Part shown: piece by piece, positions 1 to 8,466 of the stretch | Layout of the letters: the number at the start of each line of letters is the position of its first letter | Numbering within the stretch: position 1 is the first letter of the stretch | NCBI GenBank assembly: GCA_021805245.1 | Contig: JAJZFS010000078.1 | Location: 1-60,866 of the forward strand | Source: Pseudomonadota bacterium | GTDB lineage: Bacteria > Pseudomonadota > Alphaproteobacteria > Micavibrionales > UBA2020 | DNA: 60,866 nucleotides | Direction: 5' to 3' | Notes under the pieces: model-generated | The model's database searches: none | Seen by the model: the letters and a program-made list of their open reading frames with translations, nothing else | What the model was told of the DNA's origin: nothing | Translations under genes and position numbers: made by a program

Positions 1-78
1 GGTGTGCTGCGTGAAAAGGGCGATGATCTGACGCTCGGCGATCTGATCCGTGAAAGCTTGAAGGAGTTGAGCGCATGA
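1..78 (+). CDS. ruvA: Holliday junction helicase subunit RuvA, C-terminal end (partial)
   Basis: The first 26 codons of the window read in frame 1 as [20 protein letters not shown]..., ending in TGA. Its last bases overlap the ruvB start as ATGA, the usual translational coupling of ruvA to ruvB. The short helical ending fits the C-terminal domain of RuvA, which contacts RuvB during branch migration. Only the tail is visible, so the identification rests mainly on position and the overlap; a short unrelated gene end cannot be excluded. Confidence 0.75.
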   Translation, partial: GVLREKGDDLTLGDLIRESLKELSA

Positions 79-1145
79 CCTCCGACGCACAAGTCCAGCG
101 CGAGATCGCGCCCGCCTACCAGCCGGAGAAAGACGGCGAGGAGCCGTCCATCCGTCCTCTGTCGATCGACGAATTCATCGGCCAGAAAAAATCCCGCGAA
201 AATCTGAAGGTGTTTATCGAGGCCGCACGCACGCGCAAGGAGCCGCTCGATCACGTTTTATTGTTCGGCCCGCCGGGGCTGGGCAAAACGACGCTGGCGC
301 AGATCATCAGCCGCGAGATGAAGGTCGGCTTTCGAGCCACCTCCGGCCCTGTGATTTCCAAGGCGGGCGATCTGGCCGCCATTCTCACCAACTTGCAGCC
401 GCACGATGTGTTGTTCATCGACGAAATCCACCGCCTCAATTCCGCGGTTGAGGAAATTCTTTATCCGGCGATGGAAGACCGCCAGCTTGATCTGATCATC
501 GGCGAAGGCCCGGCGGCGCGTTCGGTGCGGATTGATCTGCCGCCGTTCACGCTGGTCGGCGCGACGACGCGCTCCGGTCTGATCACGCGCCCGTTGCGCG
601 AGCGTTTCGGCATTCCCCTGCGCCTGGAATTTTACGCCGCGGAAGAACTGGCGGAGATCGTGCTGCGCGGATCGGGGATCATCGGCATGGACATCACGCC
701 GGAAGGCGCGTTCGAGATTGCCCGCCGTTCACGCGGCACGCCGCGCATCGCGGGCAGGCTCACGCGCCGTGTGCGGGATTTTGCCGCCGTGGACAAAGTC
801 AAAAAGGTGGACGCCAAAATTGCCGACGCCGCGCTGTTGAAACTTGAAGTGGACAAGCAGGGGCTCGATTCCATGGACCGCCGCTACATGAACTGCATCG
901 CCGAGAATTACGCGGGCGGCCCTGCGGGCATCGAGACGATTTCCGCCGCGCTCTCCGAACAGCGCGACGTTCTGGAAGAAACGGTCGAGCCGTATTTGAT
1001 ACAATGCGGGCTGATTATCCGCACGCCGCGCGGCCGCATGATTTCCGACAACGGCTACAAATACCTCGGCCTGCCGCCGCCGACAAACACCAAAGACCGG
1101 CAGATGGCGTTGATGATCGATTTGCCCGCGGGTGAGGAACTATAA
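75..1145 (+). CDS. ruvB: Holliday junction branch migration ATPase RuvB
   Basis: RuvB is the hexameric AAA+ motor that, with RuvA, drives branch migration of Holliday junctions in recombinational repair. The 356-residue protein has the family's usual length. Walker [10 protein letters not shown] lies near residues 65-73, Walker B (VLFIDEIH) near 112-119, the sensor segment GATTRSG follows, and a C-terminal winged-helix part ends with [17 protein letters not shown]. The ATG overlaps the ruvA stop. The thioesterase and tol genes follow immediately on the same strand, the common alphaproteobacterial order ruvCAB-ybgC-tolQRAB. Confidence 0.98.
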   Translation: MTSDAQVQREIAPAYQPEKDGEEPSIRPLSIDEFIGQKKSRENLKVFIEAARTRKEPLDHVLLFGPPGLGKTTLAQIISREMKVGFRATSGPVISKAGDLAAILTNLQPHDVLFIDEIHRLNSAVEEILYPAMEDRQLDLIIGEGPAARSVRIDLPPFTLVGATTRSGLITRPLRERFGIPLRLEFYAAEELAEIVLRGSGIIGMDITPEGAFEIARRSRGTPRIAGRLTRRVRDFAAVDKVKKVDAKIADAALLKLEVDKQGLDSMDRRYMNCIAENYAGGPAGIETISAALSEQRDVLEETVEPYLIQCGLIIRTPRGRMISDNGYKYLGLPPPTNTKDRQMALMIDLPAGEEL

Positions 1146-1149
1146 CGCC

Positions 1150-1551
1150 GTGGCCGCCCATGAACTGAAAATTCGTGTATACTACGAGGATACCGATGCC
1201 GGCGGCGTGGTGTACCATGCGCGTTATCTCGCTTTCGCCGAGCGCGGCCGCACGGAAATGCTCCGTGCGGCGGGCTATGAACATGCGCCGCTCCTGAGCG
1301 AGAACGGGACGGCCTTTGCCGTTGTCGCGGCGGATCTGCAATACAAGGCACCGGCGCAGCTTGACGATGAACTGACCATTAAATCGGAGATCACGCGGGT
1401 CGGCGGCGCGAGTATGGAAATAAAACAGGATATTTTTTGCGATGACAGGTTGCTGACAGAAATCAAAGTTACGCTAGTTTGTGTTGATAGCGCTTTCAAA
1501 GCTGTTAGATTGCCGGCAGAGATAAAAAAGATATTCGATTCAAAATCTTGA
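1150..1551 (+). CDS. ybgC: Tol-Pal-associated acyl-CoA thioesterase YbgC
   Basis: A hotdog-fold 4HBT thioesterase of the YbgC family, which hydrolyses acyl-CoA or acyl-ACP and is almost always encoded ahead of tolQ. The signature YYEDTDAGGVVYHARYLAF contains the catalytic Asp in the N-terminal strand-helix. I prefer the GTG at 1150 because GAGGA lies about 10 bases upstream. The ORF track's GTG at 1132 would overlap ruvB and has no visible ribosome binding site. Length is about 133 residues, normal for the family. Confidence 0.9.
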   Translation: MAAHELKIRVYYEDTDAGGVVYHARYLAFAERGRTEMLRAAGYEHAPLLSENGTAFAVVAADLQYKAPAQLDDELTIKSEITRVGGASMEIKQDIFCDDRLLTEIKVTLVCVDSAFKAVRLPAEIKKIFDSKS

Positions 1552-1564
1552 GGGAGTGAAAACA

Positions 1565-2317
1565 ATGGTGGCTTTACCGGTTGCGGAGGCGTCTTCAGCG
1601 GTGCTTGCAGGGTCGCACGTGGCGCATGACCTTTCGGTCTGGGGGTTGTTTTTGCAGGCCGACCTGATCGTGAAGTGCATTTTGCTGATCCTCGTTTCGG
1701 CGTCGATCTGGAGCTGGGCGATCATCTTCGACAAGTGGGCGACGTTCAAGAGCCTGAACTCCAAAGCCAACAAGTTCGAGAATTCGTTCTGGTCGGGCGA
1801 GGCGCTGGAAAAGCTCTACAAGCGCATTCAAGCCAAGCCGGGCGACCCGATGGCGCGCACCTTCTGCGCGGGCATGAACGAGTGGAATTTGACCGTGGAA
1901 AGCGGCGGGGCGAACCTCGCCGCGAACGACCTGCGCGCCGGCTTGCAGCAGCGCATCGACCGCGTGATGGCGACCTCCATCAACCGCGAGATCAACTCGC
2001 TGGAAAAATACATGACGTTTCTCGGCACCGTCGGCTCGACGGCGCCGTTTATCGGCCTGTTCGGCACGGTATGGGGGATCATGAACAGCTTTTCCGCCAT
2101 CGCGGGCGCGCGGAACACCAGCCTTGCCGTCGTCGCGCCGGGCATCGCCGAGGCTTTGTTCGCGACCGCGCTTGGCCTTGTCGCCGCCATTCCGGCGGTG
2201 GTGGCCTATAATAAATTTTCGACGGATCTTGGCCGTTACGGCGACAGGCTGGAAGCCTTCTCCGCCGAGTTCGGCTCTATTTTGAGCCGCCATCTCGAGC
2301 AGCAAGGAAAACGCTGA
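1565..2317 (+). CDS. tolQ: Tol-Pal system inner-membrane proton channel subunit TolQ
   Basis: TolQ, with TolR, forms the proton-motive-force-driven stator that energises TolA for outer-membrane constriction at division. It is a MotA/TolQ/ExbB-family protein of 250 residues with a first membrane segment near residues 25-50 and the conserved double-membrane hairpin containing [20 protein letters not shown]. The ATG at 1565 has an AGGGAG site 8 bases upstream and is preferred over the GTG at 1556. tolR starts one base inside the stop region, giving translational coupling. Confidence 0.96.
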   Translation: MVALPVAEASSAVLAGSHVAHDLSVWGLFLQADLIVKCILLILVSASIWSWAIIFDKWATFKSLNSKANKFENSFWSGEALEKLYKRIQAKPGDPMARTFCAGMNEWNLTVESGGANLAANDLRAGLQQRIDRVMATSINREINSLEKYMTFLGTVGSTAPFIGLFGTVWGIMNSFSAIAGARNTSLAVVAPGIAEALFATALGLVAAIPAVVAYNKFSTDLGRYGDRLEAFSAEFGSILSRHLEQQGKR

Positions 2318-2760
2318 TGGGCGTCAAACTTGACAGAGGCCGCCGCGGCAACCGCCGTGCGCACAAGGTAATGGCGGAGATCAACGTCACGCCGATGGTG
2401 GACGTCATGCTGGTGCTGCTGGTGATTTTCATGATCACCGCGCCGCTTTTGACGACCGGCGTCAACGTCAACCTGCCCAAGGCGCACGCCCGCGCGCTCA
2501 GCAAGCAGGACAACACGCCGCTGGAAATTTCCATCAACGCGGGCGGGCATATCTACATCGGCCAGACGCGCGTGACGATCGAGGAATTGAAAGAAAAGCT
2601 CACGGCCATCGCCAAACAGACGCCGGACAGACGGGTTTATATCCGCGCCGACCATCATTTGTCTTACGGGCAGGTGATGGGCATCATGGCGGTCGCCAGC
2701 ACGTCCGGTTTTAGCAAGATCGCCCTCGTGACGGACCCGCTTTCGGCGCGGGGGCGCTAA
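2317..2760 (+). CDS. tolR: Tol-Pal system protein TolR (ExbD family)
   Basis: TolR is the ExbD-family partner of TolQ: a short cytoplasmic tail, one membrane helix and a periplasmic peptidoglycan-contacting domain. The signature [19 protein letters not shown] carries the conserved Asp near residue 29 needed for proton coupling. The periplasmic part contains [12 protein letters not shown] and [15 protein letters not shown], typical of the family. At 147 residues it is of normal size, and it sits between tolQ (overlapping) and tolA. Confidence 0.96.
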   Translation: MGVKLDRGRRGNRRAHKVMAEINVTPMVDVMLVLLVIFMITAPLLTTGVNVNLPKAHARALSKQDNTPLEISINAGGHIYIGQTRVTIEELKEKLTAIAKQTPDRRVYIRADHHLSYGQVMGIMAVASTSGFSKIALVTDPLSARGR

Positions 2761-2766
2761 CATGGG

Positions 2767-3564
2767 ATGGTGACGCACATGCGGCGCACGTCGGTATACG
2801 CATCCATGGCTTTTCACGTGATGGTTTTCGTCATCGTGATCGTGGGCTTGCCGTTTCTGCCCGCCATCGTGCCGGACATGCCGACGCCGATCACGGTTGA
2901 TCTTGTCACCATCGCCAAAACAACGCAGACGAAAACATTCTCGCGCACGCCGTCCGTCCGGAAGCCAAAACCGGATCAGCCGCCGCCGAAGCACGAGACT
3001 CCAGCGCCGACCAATATGTCTTCCAGTGCCGTGGCTCCGGACGTTATGCCGAGGCCGCAAGACCGCCCGCCGCACAAGACCGTGGTATTGGACAAAAATA
3101 AGCTGCCGAAAAAAGTCAGAAAGAAAAGGGACAAGGCGAAGGTCGTTAAAAAGGAACAGCCGCAGGATTTTGCAGCCGTGTTGCGCAACCTCGAGGACAG
3201 CACGCCCAAGCCGGTGCAAAAAGCCGGGCAGAACGCTCCCTTGGGCGAACGCATGACGATGAGCGAGGAGGACGCGCTGCGCACGCAGCTGGAAAGCTGC
3301 TGGAACGTGCCGATCGGCGCAAAGGACGTAGAGAATATGTCGGTCAGCATCTTTATGGTTATAAACCGCGACCGCGTGCTGCAATCGGCACGCATCGTCG
3401 ATACGGCGCGCTATAATTCCGATCAGGTTTTCCGTGCGGTCGCGGACAGCGCGCTGCGGGCGGTGCGCAACCCAAAATGCTCGCCTTTTGACCTGCCGCC
3501 TGATAAGTATAATATCTGGAATAACACGACAGTGACTTTCAACCCGAAGGATATGTTTCAATGA
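2767..3564 (+). CDS. tolA: TolA-like cell envelope integrity protein
   Basis: A membrane-anchored linker between TolQR and the outer-membrane Pal/TolB. The N-terminal helix (ASMAFHVMVFVIVIVGLPFL) is followed by a Pro/Lys-rich stretch at about residues 50-150 and a C-terminal TonB/TolA-like domain starting near LRTQLESCWNVP. The 265 residues make it shorter than enterobacterial TolA, mainly in the linker, as is common in alphaproteobacteria. The stop overlaps the tolB ATG. Identification relies on the TM-linker-TolA C architecture plus position; primary sequence in the linker is uninformative. Confidence 0.88.
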   Translation: MVTHMRRTSVYASMAFHVMVFVIVIVGLPFLPAIVPDMPTPITVDLVTIAKTTQTKTFSRTPSVRKPKPDQPPPKHETPAPTNMSSSAVAPDVMPRPQDRPPHKTVVLDKNKLPKKVRKKRDKAKVVKKEQPQDFAAVLRNLEDSTPKPVQKAGQNAPLGERMTMSEEDALRTQLESCWNVPIGAKDVENMSVSIFMVINRDRVLQSARIVDTARYNSDQVFRAVADSALRAVRNPKCSPFDLPPDKYNIWNNTTVTFNPKDMFQ

Positions 3565-4898
3565 AACTCCATAAAGGCTGGCTGGCCGTTTTCGCCGTTC
3601 TCGTTTTTTGGGGCGCGGGCATCGCGCCGGCGCGCGCCGATCTTCATCTCAACGTCAACAGGGGCACGGTCAACCCGTTGCCGATCGCGATACCGGATTT
3701 TTCGGGCAGCGTGAGCAGCGACCCGACGTTGGGGCATGATCTGGTGACCGTGATCTCGAACGATCTCGACGGCTCCGGCCTGTTCAAGACGCTGGACCCG
3801 AAATCCTTCATCCAGCAGGCGAAGGACGCCGCGACCAATCCCGACTTCAAGTCATGGGGCACTGTGGGCGCGCAGGCGCTCGTCACCGGCACGATCAGCA
3901 CGACGGGCGGCGACCGCACGCGCGTCGAGTTCCGCCTGTGGGACGTCGAGTCACAACAGCAACTCGTTGGCATGGCCTACATGACGACGCCGACGAACTG
4001 GCGGCGCATCGGGCATATCATCGCCGATTCCATTTACGAGCGCATCACCGGCGAGAAGGGCTATTTCGACAGCCGCATCGTCTATATTGCGCAGACAGGG
4101 CCGTACGGCGAGCGCACGCGGCGGCTCGCCATCATGGATCAGGACGGCGCCAACGTCCATTATCTCACCAACGGCGACGCGATCGTGCTGACGCCGCGCT
4201 TTTCGCCAACGCAGCAGCAGATCACTTATATGGCTTATTACAACCACAAACCGCGCGTGTATCTTTATAATATCAGCACGGGCGCACAGCAGGTGCTGGG
4301 CGACTTTCCGAACATGACGTTTGCGCCGCGGTTCTCGCCGGACGGCAGCAAGGTCATCATGAGTCTCTCCGACAACGACGGAAACAGCGATATTTACACG
4401 ATGGGTACCGACAGCCACAACGTCGTCCGCCTGACGCATACCGATTCCATCAACACCAGCCCGACCTATTCGCCGGACGGAAAATATATCGCTTTCGAAT
4501 CCGACCGCAGCGGCTCGCAGCAGATCTACGTCATGAATGCCGACGGTTCGGGCGCGCACCGCATCACCTTCGGTTCGGGGCGCTACGCATCGCCGGTCTG
4601 GTCGCCGCGCGGAGACCTGATCGCTTTCACGCGCATCTATAAAAACGAATTCTACATCGGCGTCATCCATCCCGACGGCACGGGCGAGCGGCTCATCACC
4701 CACGGCTTCGACGTCGAGGCGCCCACCTGGTCGCCGAACGGGCGCGTGCTGTGCTTCTTCAAGGTCGTGCCGACGGGGCCGCACGGCGAGGGGCGTTCGT
4801 CGCGTCTTTATACGATCGACCTGACGGGCTTCAACGAGCACATGATCAAGTCGCCGACGGATGCGTCCGATCCGGCGTGGTCGCCGCTGAACAAGTAA
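3561..4898 (+). CDS. tolB: Tol-Pal system periplasmic beta-propeller TolB
   Basis: TolB is a periplasmic protein linking TolA to Pal. A signal peptide (hydrophobic core AVFAVLVFWGAGIA, cleavage after APARA) precedes an N-terminal alpha/beta domain and a six-bladed propeller whose blades are marked by FSPDGS, YSPDGK, WSPRGD, WSPNGR and WSPLNK. At 445 residues it is the normal length. The ATG overlaps the tolA stop by four bases. pal and cpoB, normally next, are absent; a hairpin and then valS follow. Confidence 0.97.
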   Translation: MKLHKGWLAVFAVLVFWGAGIAPARADLHLNVNRGTVNPLPIAIPDFSGSVSSDPTLGHDLVTVISNDLDGSGLFKTLDPKSFIQQAKDAATNPDFKSWGTVGAQALVTGTISTTGGDRTRVEFRLWDVESQQQLVGMAYMTTPTNWRRIGHIIADSIYERITGEKGYFDSRIVYIAQTGPYGERTRRLAIMDQDGANVHYLTNGDAIVLTPRFSPTQQQITYMAYYNHKPRVYLYNISTGAQQVLGDFPNMTFAPRFSPDGSKVIMSLSDNDGNSDIYTMGTDSHNVVRLTHTDSINTSPTYSPDGKYIAFESDRSGSQQIYVMNADGSGAHRITFGSGRYASPVWSPRGDLIAFTRIYKNEFYIGVIHPDGTGERLITHGFDVEAPTWSPNGRVLCFFKVVPTGPHGEGRSSRLYTIDLTGFNEHMIKSPTDASDPAWSPLNK

Positions 4899-4924
4899 AT
4901 GTTTTTCATATCATTAAAGACGGC

Positions 4925-4951
4925 TTGAAATGGCGATAAAGGCCGTTTCAA
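4925..4951 (+). terminator. Hairpin after tolB
   Basis: TTGAAATGGC pairs with GCCGTTTCAA (ten pairs, one G-U) around a seven-base loop, 26 bases after the tolB stop. The trailing tract is A-rich rather than T-rich, so this may be a weak or Rho-assisted end of the tol operon rather than a classical intrinsic terminator. Confidence 0.45.
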
Positions 4952-5020
4952 AAAGTCGTTTCAATATGGGGGCATTTTTATTACAAATAATACCCTGAAA
5001 GATAACCCGAGGACAAAACG

Positions 5021-7684
5021 ATGGCAGACGACAAAACCCCTATGAGCGAGACCGAAAAGAAATACTACGCGGAATGGGAAAAATCCGGCGTTTTCTCCTC
5101 CGACACGAAGAGCAACAGGGCGCCTTATTGCATCCCCATGCCGCCGCCGAATGTCACCGGCAGTCTGCACATGGGCCATGCGCTGAACATGACGCTGCAG
5201 GATATTCTCAGCCGCTACGAGCGCATGCGGGGGAAGGATGTTCTCTGGCAGCCGGGCACGGACCACGCGGGCATCGCGACGCAGATGGTGGTCGAGCGGC
5301 TGCTCGCCAAAGACGGCAAAACGCGCTACGACCTTGGCCGCGAAGGCTTTCTGGAGCGCGTGTGGGAATGGAAGAAAGAGTCGGGCGGGATGATCACCAG
5401 CCAGCTCCGCCGCCTCGGCGCCACGCCAGACTGGAGCCGCGAGCGCTTTACCATGGACGACGGTTTGAATGCGGCCGTGCGCAAGGTGTTCGTGCGGCTT
5501 TATAAAGAGAAGCTGATCTACCGCGATAAGCGCCTCGTCAACTGGGACCCGAAGCTGCACACCGCGATTTCCGATCTCGAAGTCGAGCAGAAGGAAATCA
5601 AAGGCCATATGTGGCATTTGCGTTATCCGATCGAAGGCGATGAAAATCGGTTTATCGTCGTCGCCACCACGCGTCCGGAAACGATGTTCGGCGATACGGC
5701 GGTGGCGGTGCATCCGGATGACGACCGTTATAAAGACCTCGTCGGCAAGAACGCCATCCTGCCGATCGTGGGACATCCGATCCCGATTATTGCTGATGAA
5801 CATGCCGACCCTGAAAAGGGCTCTGGCGCGGTCAAGATCACCCCCGCGCACGACTTCAACGACTTTGAAGTCGGCAAGCGCCATAACTTGCTCAAGATTG
5901 ATGTGCTGGATGAGAACGCGAAGATGAACCGGAACGCACCGGAAGAATATCGCGGCATGGACCGCTACGACGCACGGAAGAAAGTCCTCGCCGAGCTGGA
6001 AGCACAGGAGCTGATAGAAAAAATCGAAGATCACGTTTTGCAAATGCCTTACGGCGACCGCTCCGGCGTGGTCATCGAGCCGATGCTGCTCGACCAGTGG
6101 TATGTGGACGCCAAAACGCTGGCGGAACCGGCGATCAAGGCGGTCGAGGACGGCAAGACGCAGTTCATCCCCGCCAACTGGACGAAAACCTATTACGATT
6201 GGATGCGCAACATCCAGCCGTGGTGCATTTCGCGCCAGATCTGGTGGGGGCACCAGATTCCCGCGTGGTTCGCTGAAGACGGTTCTATCTTTGTCGAGGA
6301 AACTGAAGAAGAAGCTTATGCTGCGGCGCGAAAGAAATTTGGTAAGGATGTTCAATTGTGGCGCGACCCGGACGTTCTCGATACGTGGTTCTCCTCGGCG
6401 CTGTGGCCGTTCTCGACGCTCGGCTGGCCGGAGGAAACCGAGGCGCTGAAGCGTTATTACCCCGCCGAAACGCTGATCACCGGCTTCGACATCATCTTCT
6501 TCTGGGTCGCCCGCATGATGATGATGGGCATTCATTTCATGGGCGACGTGCCGTTCAAAAAAGTTTACATCCACGCGCTTGTGCGCGATGAAAAAGGCCA
6601 GAAGATGTCGAAGTCGAAAGGCAACGTCATCGACCCGCTGGGGCTGGTCGATGAATACGGCGCGGACTCTTTGCGCTTCACGCTCACGGCGATGGCCGCG
6701 CAGGGGCGGGACGTCAAACTGTCGGCGCAACGCGTCGAGCACACCCGCAACTTCACCACCAAGCTGCGCAACGCCGCGCGCTTCTGCGGCATGAACGGCT
6801 GCACGCTCAATCCGGCTTTCAAGCCGGAAAGCGTCAGGAATGTCGTCAATAAGTGGATTATCAGCGAGCTGGCCGCGCTGACGAAAGATGTCGCCGAAGC
6901 GCTCGACGTGTACAGGTTTAACGATGCGGCCTCGCACCTTTACCATTTCACTTACGATTTGTTCTGCGACTGGTACATCGAATTCACCAAGCCGCTGCTG
7001 AACGGTGACGACGAAGCCCTGAAAACCGAGGTGCGCGAAACGACCGGCTGGGTGCTGGACACGCTCCTGCAACTGCTCAACCCCGTCATGCCGTTCGTGA
7101 CCGAGGAGCTGCATGCGCAACTGCGTGGCAAAGAGAAAACCGACAAAAACGACTGGCTGATGGTGCAGCCGTGGCCGGAATTGGGCGGGGAGGTCGTCGA
7201 TCAGGAGGCGCAGGAGGAGATGAACTGGGTCATCCGGCTGATCTCCGGCATTCGCAGCGTCCGCGCCGACATGAATGTGCCGGCGGCGGCCAAAATCAAG
7301 ATGCTGCTCAAGGGCGCCAGCGCGGCCAACAAGCAGCGGCTCGAAACCTATAACGACATCATCTGCCGCCTCGCGCGGCTGGAATCCGCCGCCATATCGG
7401 AGGAGAAGGTGCAAAAAGGCTCGATCCAGATCGTTCTGGATGAAGCTAATATTATCCTGCCGATAGCGGACGTTGTTGATATTGAACAGGAACGTACGCG
7501 CTTAAAGAAAGAAATCGAGAAAGTCTCGCAGAGCATTGAAAAAATTGATAAGATGCTCTCGAACCCAGGCTTCCTCGCCAAGGCACCGGAAGAGGTGGTC
7601 GAGGCGCAAAAGGAAACCATGCGCGACGCCGAAAACGTCCGCGCCAAACTCCATCAGGCCCTGAAGCAGCTCGAGGCGGCTTAA
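5021..7684 (+). CDS. valS: Valyl-tRNA synthetase
   Basis: A class I aminoacyl-tRNA synthetase charging tRNA-Val. The HIGH-type motif PPNVTGSLHMGHALN is at residues 42-56 and the KMSKS loop QKMSKSKGN near 527-535. The CP1 editing domain lies between them (ATTRPETMFGDTAVAVHP). An anticodon-binding helical domain and a C-terminal coiled coil (about 820-887, rich in Glu/Lys) complete the 887-residue protein, the usual bacterial ValS architecture. It lies alone between the tol operon and the dksA promoter region, and the ATG at 5021 has a GAGGA site upstream. Confidence 0.98.
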   Translation: MADDKTPMSETEKKYYAEWEKSGVFSSDTKSNRAPYCIPMPPPNVTGSLHMGHALNMTLQDILSRYERMRGKDVLWQPGTDHAGIATQMVVERLLAKDGKTRYDLGREGFLERVWEWKKESGGMITSQLRRLGATPDWSRERFTMDDGLNAAVRKVFVRLYKEKLIYRDKRLVNWDPKLHTAISDLEVEQKEIKGHMWHLRYPIEGDENRFIVVATTRPETMFGDTAVAVHPDDDRYKDLVGKNAILPIVGHPIPIIADEHADPEKGSGAVKITPAHDFNDFEVGKRHNLLKIDVLDENAKMNRNAPEEYRGMDRYDARKKVLAELEAQELIEKIEDHVLQMPYGDRSGVVIEPMLLDQWYVDAKTLAEPAIKAVEDGKTQFIPANWTKTYYDWMRNIQPWCISRQIWWGHQIPAWFAEDGSIFVEETEEEAYAAARKKFGKDVQLWRDPDVLDTWFSSALWPFSTLGWPEETEALKRYYPAETLITGFDIIFFWVARMMMMGIHFMGDVPFKKVYIHALVRDEKGQKMSKSKGNVIDPLGLVDEYGADSLRFTLTAMAAQGRDVKLSAQRVEHTRNFTTKLRNAARFCGMNGCTLNPAFKPESVRNVVNKWIISELAALTKDVAEALDVYRFNDAASHLYHFTYDLFCDWYIEFTKPLLNGDDEALKTEVRETTGWVLDTLLQLLNPVMPFVTEELHAQLRGKEKTDKNDWLMVQPWPELGGEVVDQEAQEEMNWVIRLISGIRSVRADMNVPAAAKIKMLLKGASAANKQRLETYNDIICRLARLESAAISEEKVQKGSIQIVLDEANIILPIADVVDIEQERTRLKKEIEKVSQSIEKIDKMLSNPGFLAKAPEEVVEAQKETMRDAENVRAKLHQALKQLEAA

Positions 7685-7720
7685 AGGCGACGCTTCCACT
7701 ATCTCGATCAAGAGGCGTAG

Positions 7721-7752
7721 TGGATACCCGCTTGCGCGGGGATGGTATTTTT
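7721..7752 (+). terminator. REP-like hairpin with T-tract after valS
   Basis: A GC-rich hairpin with CCCGC and GCGGG arms around TTGC is followed by a short T-run, 36 bases after the valS stop. The wider motif (GGATACCCGCTTGCGCGGGG) resembles the 'GGATTCCCGC...GCGGGAATGA' REP-like units scattered in many proteobacterial genomes, so it may be both a dispersed repeat and the valS terminator. Confidence 0.5.
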
Positions 7753-7796
7753 ATTCATAATTGCGATAAAGCGCGCTTAAGCTCGTCGTGCAAAAA

Positions 7797-7910
7797 TTTG
7801 CGGGCAAATGCGGACAGTTTGCAGACAGAAGCGGGTCTGATACAGGCAAATGCGATATAAATACGGGTGGTTTGCGGGCAAATATAGCCAAATGCGGGCA
7901 GGGTTTTTGC
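7797..7910. repeat. Two palindromic TTTGCGGGCAAA units with related motifs
   Basis: The gene-free stretch 7685-8020 contains two identical TTTGCGGGCAAA units (7797-7808 and 7871-7882, 74 bases apart). Each is a TTTGC-GG-GCAAA inverted repeat. Each is followed by an AAATGCGG(A/G)CAG motif, and further GCGGGT and GGCAAATGCG fragments lie between them. This looks like a regulatory binding-site cluster or a decayed tandem repeat upstream of the dksA promoter. Confidence 0.5.
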
Positions 7911-7958
7911 GCTTTTATATGGTTAATTTGATATTATGTCATACGCATTTATGGCGGC

Positions 7959-7987
7959 TTGTGAAATGGCGCGGGCGGCATTATAGT
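7959..7987 (+). promoter_or_regulatory. Predicted sigma-70 promoter of dksA
   Basis: TTGTGA (7959-7964) and TATAGT (7982-7987) are separated by exactly 17 bases, predicting a start near 7994 and a short leader of about 27 bases before the dksA ATG. An AGGAAA ribosome binding site lies within that leader. Confidence 0.65.
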
Positions 7988-8020
7988 CTTTGAATCATTA
8001 TATAAGACAGGAAATTAGCC

Positions 8021-8464
8021 ATGAGCTCTCTGCCGGAATCATCGTCCACCATTCTCCCGCCGGATTACCACCCGAAGGAAAAAGAGAAATTCATGAACCC
8101 CGTGATGCTGGAATATTTCCGGCAGAAACTGATGCGCTGGCGCTCCGAACTGCTGGAAGAGTCCAACGAGACGATCAAGGAAATGCAGGAGGACAACCTG
8201 CAAAAACCCGACATCGCCGACCGCGCTTCGGCCGAGACGGATCACGCGCTCGAGCTGCGCACGCGCGACCGCGAACGCAAACTGATTTCCAAGATCAACG
8301 CCGCGCTCGAGAAAATCGACGAGGGTACGTACGGTTACTGCGAAGAAACCGGCGAGCCGATTTCCGTCGCGCGTCTGGAAGCGCGCCCCATCGCCACGCT
8401 CAGTCTTGAGGCGCAGGAACGTCACGAGCGCAAGGAGCGCACGCAACGCGACATGCGTGAATAG
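8021..8464 (+). CDS. dksA: RNA polymerase-binding transcription factor DksA
   Basis: DksA binds in the RNA polymerase secondary channel and, with ppGpp, tunes stable-RNA and amino-acid promoters. The protein (147 residues) has the coiled-coil with DIADRASAETDHALELRTRDRERKL, then the globular end YGYCEETGEPISVARLEARPIATLSLEAQERHE. Only one of the four zinc-site cysteines of the enterobacterial type is present; the CxxC halves are replaced by CEET and SLEA, as in other alphaproteobacterial DksA proteins. The next gene follows after two bases and may be co-transcribed. Confidence 0.95.
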   Translation: MSSLPESSSTILPPDYHPKEKEKFMNPVMLEYFRQKLMRWRSELLEESNETIKEMQEDNLQKPDIADRASAETDHALELRTRDRERKLISKINAALEKIDEGTYGYCEETGEPISVARLEARPIATLSLEAQERHERKERTQRDMRE

Positions 8465-8466
8465 AC

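Noticed and set aside
4961-7414. 817-residue ORF antisense to valS
   Set aside because: valS is unmistakable on the plus strand; the antisense ORF has His/Arg/Val-rich shadow composition caused by GC-rich codon use.
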